In this document: positions 42,244 to 52,043 of the stretch, piece after piece
How the letters are laid out: every line of letters begins with the position of its first letter
Numbering within the stretch: position 1 is the stretch's first letter
Made by a program: the position numbers and the translations under genes
The notes under the pieces: generated by a model
Database searches by the model: none
What the model was told of the DNA's origin: nothing
What the model saw: the letters and a program-made list of their open reading frames with translations, nothing else
NCBI GenBank assembly: GCA_018268915.1
Contig: JAFDVQ010000019.1
Span: 1 to 64,000 of the forward strand
Reading direction: 5' to 3'
DNA length: 64,000 nt
Origin: Acidobacteriota bacterium
Lineage (GTDB): Bacteria; Acidobacteriota; Terriglobia; Terriglobales; Acidobacteriaceae

Positions 42244-44988
42244 TCAATTGTGCGCCTTCATGAGCGCCTCGACGGCGGAATGCAGGCTTTCGGTGATCTG
42301 CGATTCGGTTTCCAGCGGACCGAATCGCAGCGGTTTCCCGACGCGTACTTCAAGCTTTCCTGAGCGAAACCAACCGCGCCCTCTCGCTTTCAACTCGCCC
42401 AGGCCGTTCAACGCTACCGGTAGCACAGGAGCGTGCGCCTGTTTGACGAGCAACCCGATTCCTGGGCGGAACCTTGCTAGCTGTCCTGCTGGGGAGCGCG
42501 TGCCCTCTGGAAACACCAGCACGTTGTAACCGCGATCCAGAGCCTCTCCGGCATGCGAGAAGCTACGTTGGAAGTCACGCCTGCGGGGCAAAGGGAAGAC
42601 ATTGTAGAGCGCCGTCACCAGCCAATAGGCTGCCGGACCGAAGAGCATGAATCGCCCCGTGTCAGGGTTGCGAAAATGTCGATAGTCGTCCAACATCTCC
42701 CCGAGCATCGCCGCTGCGACGCGCCGTCGCATGCGTCCCGGCAACGCATACTCCACAAGAGCACCGTCATATGCCGTCACATGATTGCAGATGATCAGCA
42801 TTGGTTCGTCGGACGCCAGATGTGCGGGTGCTTCAACGCGCGGATTCCCAAGAAACCAGACAAACGGTTGAGCAATCAGTTCGAGGAAAGCCGAACGGAC
42901 CCATCGCATCGGCTTGGACCAAGGCCATCGAGGATAGAGGAAGTCAGCCGTTTCCGAAAACAACTTCTGCCGAGAGAAAGGTTCACTCGAAACCGACTCA
43001 CGTTGAGCCAATACATGGGAATCTGATATCGAACGGCCAGATTCGCTCACCGGCGGACCGATCGAAGAAATACCGCTGGGTTCTCTTGAGGTATGTGGGG
43101 ATCCAATTGTGTTACGCTCAACCCCTGGCATCGGACGTCCGGACCCAAGCATCTGGCGAAGATCGCCGAGTGTCCGCGCTGTGTCGACCGAACCTTCCTT
43201 CAATGCATCAGTCAATCGCTCTTCGAGGGCCGCGGCCAGTTGCACTGTTCCCAGGCTGTCGAGGTGGAAATCTTCGCTGAGCCGCAATTCATCTCCGCCG
43301 GCAGGTCGCTCGCCCGCGATCTCCGCAACCAAGGTGTAGAGCCAGTCGCCTTCAGCCGTATTTGGATTCCGGGCAGGCGAAGCATCGATCGCAGCCTGAT
43401 ATCTGGTCGCAACCCAATCCGCTACCATCTTTCGCCGTACCTTGCCGGTCGAAGTCCTGGGAAGATCCGGCTCAGGCCAGATCACCCATCGCCGGATGCG
43501 CTGAAAGTCTGCAAGCCGTGCATTGGCCCGATCAACTGCCTCAGCTGCCTCTTTCTCACTTCCTCTAACCGCGAGCACGGCATACGGCTCTGAGCCTGTT
43601 GATGTCTCAATAGCTACAACTGCACCTGCCGCAATCTCAGGCTGCGCCTCGAGCGCTGCTTCCAGATCTTCTGGATGAATATTGACACCCGCAGCGGTGA
43701 CGATCGTTTCGCTCTTACGTCCCATGAAGCGCAACTCTCCGGTTGCCTGTGTTTCGGCGAGATCGCCTGTGGCCAGCCACTCATCTTCCCGCTGGCGAAG
43801 CTCTCCACCGCTCCACGTGGATGTCGAAATCATCGGGCCCTTTACAAGCACCTCTCCATCAGGCCCAATCTTCACCTCGCGTCCCGGGAGCGGCTTTCCG
43901 ATCGTGCCGCTGGCGACGTGAAACGGATGATTCAGGGTGATCAGCGCCGTGGTCTCAGTCATTCCATAGCCCTGCACGACGACTAACCCAAGCCCATTCC
44001 AGAATTGCTCTAAAGGTCCTGCCAGCGCTCCGCCGCCTGAGATCAGCGCCCAGAACTTGAAGCCCAGCTTGCGGTGCACGTCGCGGAATACCCACCAGCG
44101 CTTCCATGCCTTCATCCCTTTCGAAGCCGCAATGCGCTCTGCCAACCCGGGCGTCAAGCTCTCAAGATGAGTCTTCAGCAGCGCCATTACCCGCGGGACT
44201 GCAGCGAGAACTGAGATCCGTTCTCGCTTGATCGTTTCTACCAGGCGTTGAGCTACCAACCGCGTATCGAAGTGGACCTCGGCTGCAAAGATTGGCGGAA
44301 TCCACAACCCCATCGTCTGCCCAAACACATGACTCAGCGGCAGTGTATGCAGAAAGCGCAACGGATGTACGTACTTTTCATAACGCAGGTACTTTTGCGC
44401 TGCTTGTTCAATCGGCCCGATGCTCGCAAGAACGTTTCCATGCGTGTGCACGATTCCCTTCGGGTCGCCCGTTGTGCCCGAAGTGAAAAGAATCTGCAGC
44501 GGGGTTTCCCGCGAGAGTCCATCCACGGGAAGGGCTTCGCGCTGGGGCAGGGAAGAAGCCCAGCATTCAAAGGAGAGGGTGGGCAAAAATTTTGGACCCT
44601 CGTCTCTGCTCTCTGAAGTCTGGCCGCTTTTCTCTGAGAGCCTGGCCATCAGCACCGCATCGCCAATCGCAAGCTTGGGCTTTACGTCCGCGCAGATTCT
44701 GTTCGCAAACTCCGTGCTCCCAAATGCATCCAGCGGCACCACCATCGCGCCTCGCAGCATACACCCGTAGAAGGCAGCAACCCACTCGGCACCGTTCTCA
44801 GCCCACAGCAGCACGCGATCGTTCTTCCCGATCCCGCGGTCCTCAAGCAATGCTGCAAATCGTCCTGCGAGCCGCGCCAGTTCTCCGTAGGTCGTCACAC
44901 GCCTGCGAACGCCCTGATATCGCACGATGGCAATCTCGCTCTCGTGCTTCCTGAAATCATCCAGCAGCGTGGCCAGGTGCTCGCGCAA
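42244..44988 (-). CDS. Acyl-AMP ligase / acyl carrier / PlsC-type acyltransferase fusion
   Basis: A 914-residue three-part protein. Residues 1-510 form an AMP-dependent synthetase (LFTSGTTGDPKGIVHTHG, GYGMTETTALI). At about 525-610 is a carrier-like domain whose DSL site (FHLDSLGTVQL) could take phosphopantetheine. After a Ser-rich linker, a lysophosphatidic-acid-type acyltransferase covers about 700-914, with NHVTAYD and VFPEGTRS. It could activate a fatty acid, hold it on its own carrier and transfer it to a lipid, like a self-contained version of Aas. The TTG start has GAGG upstream. No helper gene is adjacent. The acceptor lipid is unknown. Confidence 0.85.
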   Translation of the reverse strand: MREHLATLLDDFRKHESEIAIVRYQGVRRRVTTYGELARLAGRFAALLEDRGIGKNDRVLLWAENGAEWVAAFYGCMLRGAMVVPLDAFGSTEFANRICADVKPKLAIGDAVLMARLSEKSGQTSESRDEGPKFLPTLSFECWASSLPQREALPVDGLSRETPLQILFTSGTTGDPKGIVHTHGNVLASIGPIEQAAQKYLRYEKYVHPLRFLHTLPLSHVFGQTMGLWIPPIFAAEVHFDTRLVAQRLVETIKRERISVLAAVPRVMALLKTHLESLTPGLAERIAASKGMKAWKRWWVFRDVHRKLGFKFWALISGGGALAGPLEQFWNGLGLVVVQGYGMTETTALITLNHPFHVASGTIGKPLPGREVKIGPDGEVLVKGPMISTSTWSGGELRQREDEWLATGDLAETQATGELRFMGRKSETIVTAAGVNIHPEDLEAALEAQPEIAAGAVVAIETSTGSEPYAVLAVRGSEKEAAEAVDRANARLADFQRIRRWVIWPEPDLPRTSTGKVRRKMVADWVATRYQAAIDASPARNPNTAEGDWLYTLVAEIAGERPAGGDELRLSEDFHLDSLGTVQLAAALEERLTDALKEGSVDTARTLGDLRQMLGSGRPMPGVERNTIGSPHTSREPSGISSIGPPVSESGRSISDSHVLAQRESVSSEPFSRQKLFSETADFLYPRWPWSKPMRWVRSAFLELIAQPFVWFLGNPRVEAPAHLASDEPMLIICNHVTAYDGALVEYALPGRMRRRVAAAMLGEMLDDYRHFRNPDTGRFMLFGPAAYWLVTALYNVFPLPRRRDFQRSFSHAGEALDRGYNVLVFPEGTRSPAGQLARFRPGIGLLVKQAHAPVLPVALNGLGELKARGRGWFRSGKLEVRVGKPLRFGPLETESQITESLHSAVEALMKAHN

Positions 44989-45114
44989 GTATCCTCACTC
45001 CTGATTCGAATCCTAGCAGCGCCTGGCAATGCATCGGTTCATTCGGTGTGATACTTCCTGCAGTGACACAGGGAGATCAAAGGATCCGAATCGATTGCGT
45101 GTCACACTGGATGT

Positions 45115-45471
45115 ATGGCTGACACAACAGTTCTTTACAGACCAACGAGCGAAAGGGAGCTGGAATTGATCCGCGATGCGGACTGGCGCGCATTTCCGCC
45201 GAGGCTCCCGGAGCAGCCGATCTTCTATCCAGTCCTCGAAGAGAGCTACGCGGTTCAGATCGCACAAGACTGGAATACGCGCGACGGGGGCACTGGTTAT
45301 GTCCTCCGCTTTGAGGTGGAGACCGATTACATCTCTCGTTACCCCGTTCAGGTGGCCGGCGCGCTCGTTCACCGTGAGTACTGGATTCCAGCAGAAGACC
45401 TGGAAGAGTTCAATTCCCACATCGTCGGACAAATTGAAGTTCTAAGCACCTTCCACTCATCGAAAGCCTAG
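45115..45471 (+). CDS. Small conserved hypothetical (ADP-ribosylation/crystallin J1-labelled family)
   Basis: A 118-residue soluble protein with YRPTSERELELIRDADWRAF, LPEQPIFYPVLEESYAVQIA and YWIPAEDLEEFN. I recall near-identical small proteins labelled ADP-ribosylation/crystallin J1; the link to ADP-ribosyl hydrolysis is weak and should not be taken as function. It lies 15 bp before a DinB-like gene on the same strand, suggesting co-expression. Confidence 0.65.
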   Translation: MADTTVLYRPTSERELELIRDADWRAFPPRLPEQPIFYPVLEESYAVQIAQDWNTRDGGTGYVLRFEVETDYISRYPVQVAGALVHREYWIPAEDLEEFNSHIVGQIEVLSTFHSSKA

Positions 45472-45486
45472 GAAGGAAGTCGAGAC

Positions 45487-46056
45487 GTGAAGTATCCCTG
45501 GACCGCCATACATGAAAAGAGCGTTCCTACAGCTCTGAACCCGCTCTTTCAGCACCTGCTCGACACCTACACCAGCGAGTCGAACAAAGTCGCGTCGACG
45601 TGGAAGTGCTTCACTGATTCTGACCTGCCCTATAAACCTCATTCGCGTTCGAGCAGCGTTGGGGACATCATCCGCCATCAACTTCTGTCAGAGCGGCGCT
45701 TCTTCGGTGAATTTCTGGGAACCCCTGAGCCCTCTGCCGACAAAGTTCTCCCGCAGCCGTTGACGATCGATTCGGCCGTAGGTCGCTTCACAGAACTCGT
45801 CTTGCCCCGCCTCAACTTCTTCGCCGCGCAGACCGACAGTTGGTGGCTCAAGGAGGTCTCGTTCTTCGATGTTCAGCGCCAGCGCCTCTGGATTTTCTGG
45901 CGCCGAGTGCTTCATACTTCTCATCACCGCACCCAACTCACCGTGTTCTTGAGGATGCTGGACCGGAACGTCCCCGCCACTTATGGACCGACGGCAGATG
46001 TGACATGGTCCGGTGCCGACCCAACCAACACCATCGCCGCTGCAGGACGAAAGTAG
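45487..46056 (+). CDS. DinB-superfamily protein
   Basis: A 189-residue four-helix protein. The metal ligands expected in DinB/YfiT-like proteins are visible: a His in GDIIRHQLLSE and the HTSHHRTQL stretch. Members are metal-binding and some act as thiol-dependent transferases, but most are uncharacterised. The GTG start has an AAGGAAG site. It sits between the small hypothetical and the lhr helicase on the same strand. Confidence 0.78.
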   Translation: MKYPWTAIHEKSVPTALNPLFQHLLDTYTSESNKVASTWKCFTDSDLPYKPHSRSSSVGDIIRHQLLSERRFFGEFLGTPEPSADKVLPQPLTIDSAVGRFTELVLPRLNFFAAQTDSWWLKEVSFFDVQRQRLWIFWRRVLHTSHHRTQLTVFLRMLDRNVPATYGPTADVTWSGADPTNTIAAAGRK

Positions 46057-46124
46057 AACGTCCTTATCTTCGCCTTTTCTTTCCCTTGTATGCGCGGTAT
46101 GCTCTAAGTGCGTCAAAGCAGAAG

Positions 46125-49100
46125 ATGTATAAGCCGCCACATAATTCGGACCCGGAAACAGATCCATTCGCTTGTTTTCATCCCGTAACAACCGAGTGGT
46201 TCAAGGCAGTGTTTGACGGCCCGACAGCCCCTCAACGCCTCGGTTGGCCGGTGATCTCCCGCGGTGAGAGTGCTCTTATCCTTGCTCCTACCGGAACCGG
46301 CAAGACGCTCACTGCTTTCCTATGGTGTCTTGACAGGCTGATGCTTCACGACCTCGAGGAACCCACTCAGCAAGAACCCCGAGCTGCCAAGAAGGGAACC
46401 AGGATCTCGGCTGCGGCAGAGCGTCAAAGCAAAGGCTGCCGCATCGTCTACGTATCGCCTCTCAAGGCCCTAGCCGTGGACGTTGAGCGCAACCTCCGCT
46501 CTCCCCTCGCCGGGATCGCAAACATGGCTCGTCGCAAAGGGGTGCCTTTTCACGACCCGTTAATAAGCGTTCGGACGGGCGACACACCCCAGCAGGAACG
46601 CGCCCGATTCCGTCGGGATCCAGCCGAGATTCTGATTACCACCCCAGAGTCCCTCTACCTGCTCTTGACCTCTCAGTCAGCCGATGCTCTTCGTACCGTC
46701 GACACCGTCATCATCGACGAGATCCACGCACTGGTTCCCACCAAGCGCGGGGCGCACCTGGCCCTCACGCTAGAGCGACTAGAGGAGCTCACGGGCCGGC
46801 GTCTACAGCGCATCGGGCTATCCGCCACTCAGCGGCCGCTTGAAGAGGTTGCGCGCTTTCTTGGAGGAGTAGAAGTACTGGTCTCAAGACCGTTGCTGGT
46901 CAAGCATAAGCCATCTCAAATGGAAAGCAACACTTTAACTACGGATTCAACTGAACTCGAGCAGTCTTCAAGATCTCCAACCGATCCTAAAGATTCTCTA
47001 ACTTCGTCAACTGAAGTCGAGACTTCTCTAGATCCGGTCCGTTCCGAGAACCAATCTGCTGAGTCCGAAGATCCCCTGCGCTACCGTCCGGTCACAGTTA
47101 TTAATGCATCTGCCGTCAAACAGTTAAAGCTTCGCATTGAAGTGCCGGTTGAAGACATGGCTCGCCTTCAGACGATGGAGGAGATTCCCACCGGCGCAGC
47201 GTCTCAAGCTCCGCGTCGGGTGTCGATCTGGAACGCGATCCATCCCCGTTTGCTCGAGATCATTCGAGAACGCAATTCCACCATTCTCTTCGTCAATAGC
47301 CGGCAGGTTGCCGAAAGATTAGCGGGGGCTCTCAACGAACTGGCTGGCGAAGAAATCGCGCGCGCCCACCACGGATCTCTTGCCGCCTATCAGCGCTCCA
47401 TCATCGAGGAGCAACTTAAGGCCGGGCAGATCAAGGCGCTTTGTGCCACCTCAACCCTCGAACTCGGAATTGACATGGGCGCTGTCGATCTCGTCATTCA
47501 GATCGAGGCTCCTCCTTCGGTCGCCAGTGGAATGCAGCGCATCGGGCGCGCTGGCCACTCTGTGGATGCTGTCAGCGAGGGCGTCCTGTTCCCGAAATAC
47601 CGAGCCGATCTCGTCGCGTGTGCCGCGGTGACCAGGGCGATGCACGATGGACACATCGAGTCCACTCGCTTTCCACGAAACCCACTCGACGTTCTATGCC
47701 AGCAGATCGTTGCCATTGTGGCCCACCCGCCCGGCTATCGTGTGCCGAACAAAGTGAAACAGATCCGGCGCGCGCAGCGCTCGGGAGTCGGCGGTCCGCG
47801 CCGATACTCCCGTTCCAGAGCAGAGATCAAAGAGGTCTCATCTCCCTCCGGCTACGAGGAGGGCCAGGAGCCAAAGCCCGAGGTCCACGCTGATGCTCTG
47901 TACGACCTTATTCGCAGGGCGGCCCCGTTCGGAGCACTGACCCGTTCCGCGTTTGATGGCGTCCTCGACCTGCTGAGCGGTCGCTACCCATCCGACGAAT
48001 TCGCCGAGCTTCGACCTCGGCTCACGTGGGATCGCATTCGCAACGTAGTCACGGCCCGCGAAGGCGCGGGCCGTCTCGCCATCCTGAACGCCGGGACGAT
48101 CCCTGACCGGGGACTTTATGGAGTTTTTCTCGCCCATTCTGAAGGCAAGTCAGTCCGCGTGGGCGAGCTGGACGAGGAGATGGTCTTCGAGTCTCACCCC
48201 AACGAGACCTTCATTCTCGGCGCCTCGACCTGGCGCATCGAAGACATTACCCACGACCGCGTGCTGGTCGTCCCAGCTCCAGGCGAGCCCGGCAAAATGC
48301 CCTTCTGGAAAGGCGACGGACCTGGTCGGCCGCTGGAGTTCGGTCGTCGCATCGGCGCACTCATACGGGAGTTGCGCGCCATGCCCAAACCCGCCGCCCT
48401 CACGCGCCTGGTTGCCGAACACGACCTCGATCCCGGTGCTGCTGAAAACCTTGTCCAGTTTCTCTCCGATCAGGAAGCAGCAACAGGCCAGGTACCCGAC
48501 GATCGCACTATCGTCGTCGAACGGACCCGAGACGAGCTTGGCGATTGGCGTGTCTGCGTCCTTACCCCCTTCGGTAGTCGCATTCACATCCCGTGGGCAA
48601 TGGCCATCAGCTCCCGCATCCGCGCCGCAGGTGGACCTGAAGTCGAAACTCTCTGGGGCGACGACGGCTTCGTCCTACGTTTTCCCGATACCGACGAACC
48701 GCCTGATCCCGACTGGATCATGGTCGAATCTGCTGAAGTCATGGAGATGGTCTTGCGTCAGCTCGGCTCGACCGCCCTTTTCGCCGGACGCTTCCGCGAA
48801 GCCGCTGGCCGAGCACTCCTGCTGCCTCGTCGTCGCGCCGATCAGCGTTCTCCGTTATGGCAGCTTCGGAAGCGCTCTTACGACCTTCTCAGCGTGGCCT
48901 CGCGCTATCCGTCTTTCCCGATGCTGCTCGAGGCGTACCGCGAATGCCTCCGAGACGTCTTCGACATGCCTGCTCTGATTGAGACCCTTCGCGCCATCGA
49001 GCAGCGGCAGCTTCGCGTTCACGTTGTTGAAACCCGTAAACCTTCGCCATTCGCCTCGTCGCTACTATTCAGCTATGTCGCCAACTTCGTATACGACGGT

Positions 49101-51131
49101 GATGCGCCGCTCGCCGAACGCCGAGCGCAGGCTCTCACCATTGACCAGGACCAGCTTCGCGAGCTTCTCGGCGAAGCCGACCTCCGCGAACTTCTTGACG
49201 CCGACGCGATCGCGGAAGTGGAAGAAACTGCGCAGTGCCTTGTTGAGTCGCATCGCGCCCACTCAGCCGATGGCATTCACGATCTCCTACTCCGTCTCGG
49301 CGACCTGACCCGTGACGAGCTCGCTCGCCGCGTCGTGAGCCCGGCACTTCTCGAGTCCGTAGACCGCCTCCTCCGTGCCAGGCGCATCCTCGAGCTCCGC
49401 ATTGCCGGCGAACGCCGCCTCATCGCTGTCGAAGATGCCGCGCGCTATCGCGACGCGCTCGGCATCCCGCTTCCTCCCGGACTTCCTGCCTCGCTCCTTG
49501 ATCCAGTTGCTCAGCCGGTGCTTGAACTTGTTCGCCGCTTCGGCCGTACACATGGCCCATTCACCCAGAAGGAAGTCGCAGACCGTTTCGCTCTCGATCA
49601 GGTGGTCGTCGAAAATACTCTTCGGCAACTCGCCCTTGAAGGCAGAATTCTCGAAGGCGGCTTTCGCCCGGGAGGCCTCCACCGCGAGTGGTGTGACACT
49701 GAGATTCTGCGCCAGATCCGCCGCAAGTCTCTCGCCAAGCTCCGTCGCGAAGTCGAGCCCGTCGAGCAATACACCCTGGCTCGCCTCTTTACGCACTGGC
49801 AGGGGCTGCTCAATCCACGACGCAGCTCTCACTCTCACCTCGATGCCCTGCTGGATGCAATTGAGAGCTTGCAAGGTGCGCCCATCCCCGCATCACTTCT
49901 CGAAACAGCAGTCCTCCCAGCGCGAGTCGCAGGATACGATTCCGCAGGACTCGATACGCTGATCGCCGCGGGCGAAGTTACGTGGGCCGGCATCGATCCA
50001 ATCGGAGAGCGCGATGGCCGTATCGCGCTCTTTCTCGCTGAAAAGCTCTCGCTCCTTGCCCAGCAACGACCATCAACCGAGCCCTTATCCGAACGCGAAG
50101 AGAAGATTGTTGCCGTCCTGGAGTCGACCGGCGCGAGCTTCTTCGAACCGCTTCATCAGGCCATCGGCGGCGGCTATCCTGGCGAGTCCATAGATGCTCT
50201 CTGGAGTCTCGTCTGGTGCGGTCTCGTCACGAATGATTCGCTTCATGCACTTCGCGCCTATATCACTCGGCCTGATTCCGCCCGACCTCAGCGCCGCACG
50301 CACACGGGCATGGTATTTCGCTCGCGCCGAACTACCCCTCCAAACGCGCAAGGTCGCTGGTCGTTGCTGCCCCTTGCATCTCGCCAGTCTTCTGAGGGCG
50401 CGCCCACGCGGACAGAGGCCAGCCATGCACTCGCTCTGCAGCTTCTCAATCGCTACGGCGTGCTTACTCGTGAATCAGTCGCCGCCGAAAACATTCCCGG
50501 CGGATTCAGTGCCGTCTACGATGTTCTGAAGGCGCTGGAGGAAAGCGGTCGCATCCGTCGTGGCTATTTTGTCGCCGGTCTGGGTGCAACTCAATTCGCC
50601 CTGCCGTCAGCCGTCGATCTTCTCCGCCAACTCCGCACCGAACCTCCGCAGGAAAAACCTGAGTTCGTACAACTAGCCGCTCCCGACCCGGCTAACCCCT
50701 ACGGCTCGGTTCTCCCCTGGCCAGAACTGCCTGTCATGGATGAAGACTCGGAATCAGCGCCGAGAGTGCTGACAAGAGCCGCCTATGCCGAGGTGATCCT
50801 TCGCAATGGGCAACTCGTCGCGTGGCTCCGTCGTAACAACCCTAACCTGGTCATCTTCCTCCCGCAGGACGAACCGGAGCGCTCGCAATCGGCTTCGGGG
50901 CTCGCCCAATTTCTCTCAACTCGTGGCCAGGATCGGATGAGGATCAGCAGCCACCAGGGAGTGCTCATCACAACCGTCAACGGCCAGCCGGTCGCCGCGC
51001 ATCCGATGTCGCGCTTTCTCATGGATGCCGGATTTCACCCGGGCCCTCTCGGCCTGCACTTGCGTCGCATCCCAACACCCATCCATCACGATACCCAGCG
51101 CGCCGAACCGACCGGCGAGGAACTGCAATAG
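46125..51131 (+). CDS. lhr: Lhr-type superfamily 2 DNA/RNA helicase
   Basis: A 1668-residue helicase. Walker A is APTGTGKT near residue 50, the Walker B box is IIDEIHAL, SATQRP is motif III, and IGRAGHSVD is motif VI. The Lhr-core winged-helix and beta-barrel segments follow, then the long C-terminal domain of full-length Lhr. Between the two RecA-like domains there is a Ser/Thr/Glu-rich low-complexity insert (about residues 265-320). It likely unwinds nucleic acid in DNA repair. The ATG at 46125 is preferred, because an earlier in-frame start would run into the DinB gene. The stop is 3 bp before nei2. Confidence 0.93.
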   Translation: MYKPPHNSDPETDPFACFHPVTTEWFKAVFDGPTAPQRLGWPVISRGESALILAPTGTGKTLTAFLWCLDRLMLHDLEEPTQQEPRAAKKGTRISAAAERQSKGCRIVYVSPLKALAVDVERNLRSPLAGIANMARRKGVPFHDPLISVRTGDTPQQERARFRRDPAEILITTPESLYLLLTSQSADALRTVDTVIIDEIHALVPTKRGAHLALTLERLEELTGRRLQRIGLSATQRPLEEVARFLGGVEVLVSRPLLVKHKPSQMESNTLTTDSTELEQSSRSPTDPKDSLTSSTEVETSLDPVRSENQSAESEDPLRYRPVTVINASAVKQLKLRIEVPVEDMARLQTMEEIPTGAASQAPRRVSIWNAIHPRLLEIIRERNSTILFVNSRQVAERLAGALNELAGEEIARAHHGSLAAYQRSIIEEQLKAGQIKALCATSTLELGIDMGAVDLVIQIEAPPSVASGMQRIGRAGHSVDAVSEGVLFPKYRADLVACAAVTRAMHDGHIESTRFPRNPLDVLCQQIVAIVAHPPGYRVPNKVKQIRRAQRSGVGGPRRYSRSRAEIKEVSSPSGYEEGQEPKPEVHADALYDLIRRAAPFGALTRSAFDGVLDLLSGRYPSDEFAELRPRLTWDRIRNVVTAREGAGRLAILNAGTIPDRGLYGVFLAHSEGKSVRVGELDEEMVFESHPNETFILGASTWRIEDITHDRVLVVPAPGEPGKMPFWKGDGPGRPLEFGRRIGALIRELRAMPKPAALTRLVAEHDLDPGAAENLVQFLSDQEAATGQVPDDRTIVVERTRDELGDWRVCVLTPFGSRIHIPWAMAISSRIRAAGGPEVETLWGDDGFVLRFPDTDEPPDPDWIMVESAEVMEMVLRQLGSTALFAGRFREAAGRALLLPRRRADQRSPLWQLRKRSYDLLSVASRYPSFPMLLEAYRECLRDVFDMPALIETLRAIEQRQLRVHVVETRKPSPFASSLLFSYVANFVYDGDAPLAERRAQALTIDQDQLRELLGEADLRELLDADAIAEVEETAQCLVESHRAHSADGIHDLLLRLGDLTRDELARRVVSPALLESVDRLLRARRILELRIAGERRLIAVEDAARYRDALGIPLPPGLPASLLDPVAQPVLELVRRFGRTHGPFTQKEVADRFALDQVVVENTLRQLALEGRILEGGFRPGGLHREWCDTEILRQIRRKSLAKLRREVEPVEQYTLARLFTHWQGLLNPRRSSHSHLDALLDAIESLQGAPIPASLLETAVLPARVAGYDSAGLDTLIAAGEVTWAGIDPIGERDGRIALFLAEKLSLLAQQRPSTEPLSEREEKIVAVLESTGASFFEPLHQAIGGGYPGESIDALWSLVWCGLVTNDSLHALRAYITRPDSARPQRRTHTGMVFRSRRTTPPNAQGRWSLLPLASRQSSEGAPTRTEASHALALQLLNRYGVLTRESVAAENIPGGFSAVYDVLKALEESGRIRRGYFVAGLGATQFALPSAVDLLRQLRTEPPQEKPEFVQLAAPDPANPYGSVLPWPELPVMDEDSESAPRVLTRAAYAEVILRNGQLVAWLRRNNPNLVIFLPQDEPERSQSASGLAQFLSTRGQDRMRISSHQGVLITTVNGQPVAAHPMSRFLMDAGFHPGPLGLHLRRIPTPIHHDTQRAEPTGEELQ

Positions 51132-51134
51132 CCA

Positions 51135-51995
51135 ATGCCCGAAGGGGACACAATCTTCCGAAGCGCACGCGCACTGGGCCGTGCCCTGAGTGGAAAGCCC
51201 ATCACCGCCTTCCGTTCCAACTACCCTCTGCTCACGCGTTTTCACGAGGACACCCCGCTGACCGGACAGACCGTCGAAAGCGTCGAATCACGCGGCAAAT
51301 GGCTTCTGGTCCACTTCTCTGGCGGCGCGACGCTAGCGACGCATATGTTAATGAACGGTTCTTGGCACATCTACCCGCGGGGCGATCGATGGCACAGGCC
51401 GACGCAAGAGATGCGCATCGTCCTCGAGAACCGCGACTACCAAGCTGTGGCCTTCAGTGTACCGATCGCTCGCATCTATACCGCGGAGCAACTCGCGCGT
51501 GAGAAGCGAATTCCCCCTCCGAAAGCAGATGTGCTCAGCGGCGATTTCGATCCGGCAGCTGCGGCGGATCGCATCCGCAGTTGCGCAAATGAAGAGATCG
51601 GTAACGCAATTCTTCACCAGTACGTGCTGGCCGGAGTCGGCAACGTCTTCAAATCGGAGCTTTGCTTCGTAGAAAGCATCAATCCCTTCTGTCTGGTGGC
51701 CGCACTTACCGACGAGCAAATCCGGGCGCTCGTTCGCAGCGCTCAAAGCCTTGTCTCCGCCAATGTGCTTGAGGACTCTCGCAACACAATCGTCACTTAC
51801 CGCGGAGTCGGTCGGCGTACTACCCGCAACGCACGTCCCGCAGACAACCTCTGGGTATATAGCCGCTCTGGCCAACCATGTCGCAAATGCGGCGCGACGA
51901 TTCGCCATCGACTGCAGGGGCAAGATGCCCGCGTGACCTACTGGTGTCCAAAATGTCAGCCGATGCCAGATGGAAAGGACGTTGACGGATACTGA
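51135..51995 (+). CDS. nei2: Fpg/Nei-family DNA glycosylase (Nei2-type)
   Basis: A 286-residue bifunctional base-excision glycosylase/lyase. The mature N-terminus PEGDTIFR carries the catalytic Pro and Glu of the Nei branch. The H2TH segment has GVGNVFKSELCF, and the C-terminal zinc finger has CRKCGATIRHR and YWCPKCQ. It removes oxidised bases and nicks the strand. It is 3 bp downstream of lhr, the same pairing known from actinobacteria such as Mycobacterium, which supports a joint repair role. Confidence 0.92.
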   Translation: MPEGDTIFRSARALGRALSGKPITAFRSNYPLLTRFHEDTPLTGQTVESVESRGKWLLVHFSGGATLATHMLMNGSWHIYPRGDRWHRPTQEMRIVLENRDYQAVAFSVPIARIYTAEQLAREKRIPPPKADVLSGDFDPAAAADRIRSCANEEIGNAILHQYVLAGVGNVFKSELCFVESINPFCLVAALTDEQIRALVRSAQSLVSANVLEDSRNTIVTYRGVGRRTTRNARPADNLWVYSRSGQPCRKCGATIRHRLQGQDARVTYWCPKCQPMPDGKDVDGY

Positions 51996-52043
51996 TCAAC
52001 CCCAGCAAGCACTGTTCTTAGTGGTCCGACCAGCAGCGAAGTG

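Noticed and set aside
49287..49874. 195-codon reverse frame inside lhr
   Set aside because: Antisense to the conserved C-terminal part of Lhr; no ribosome site or family resemblance.
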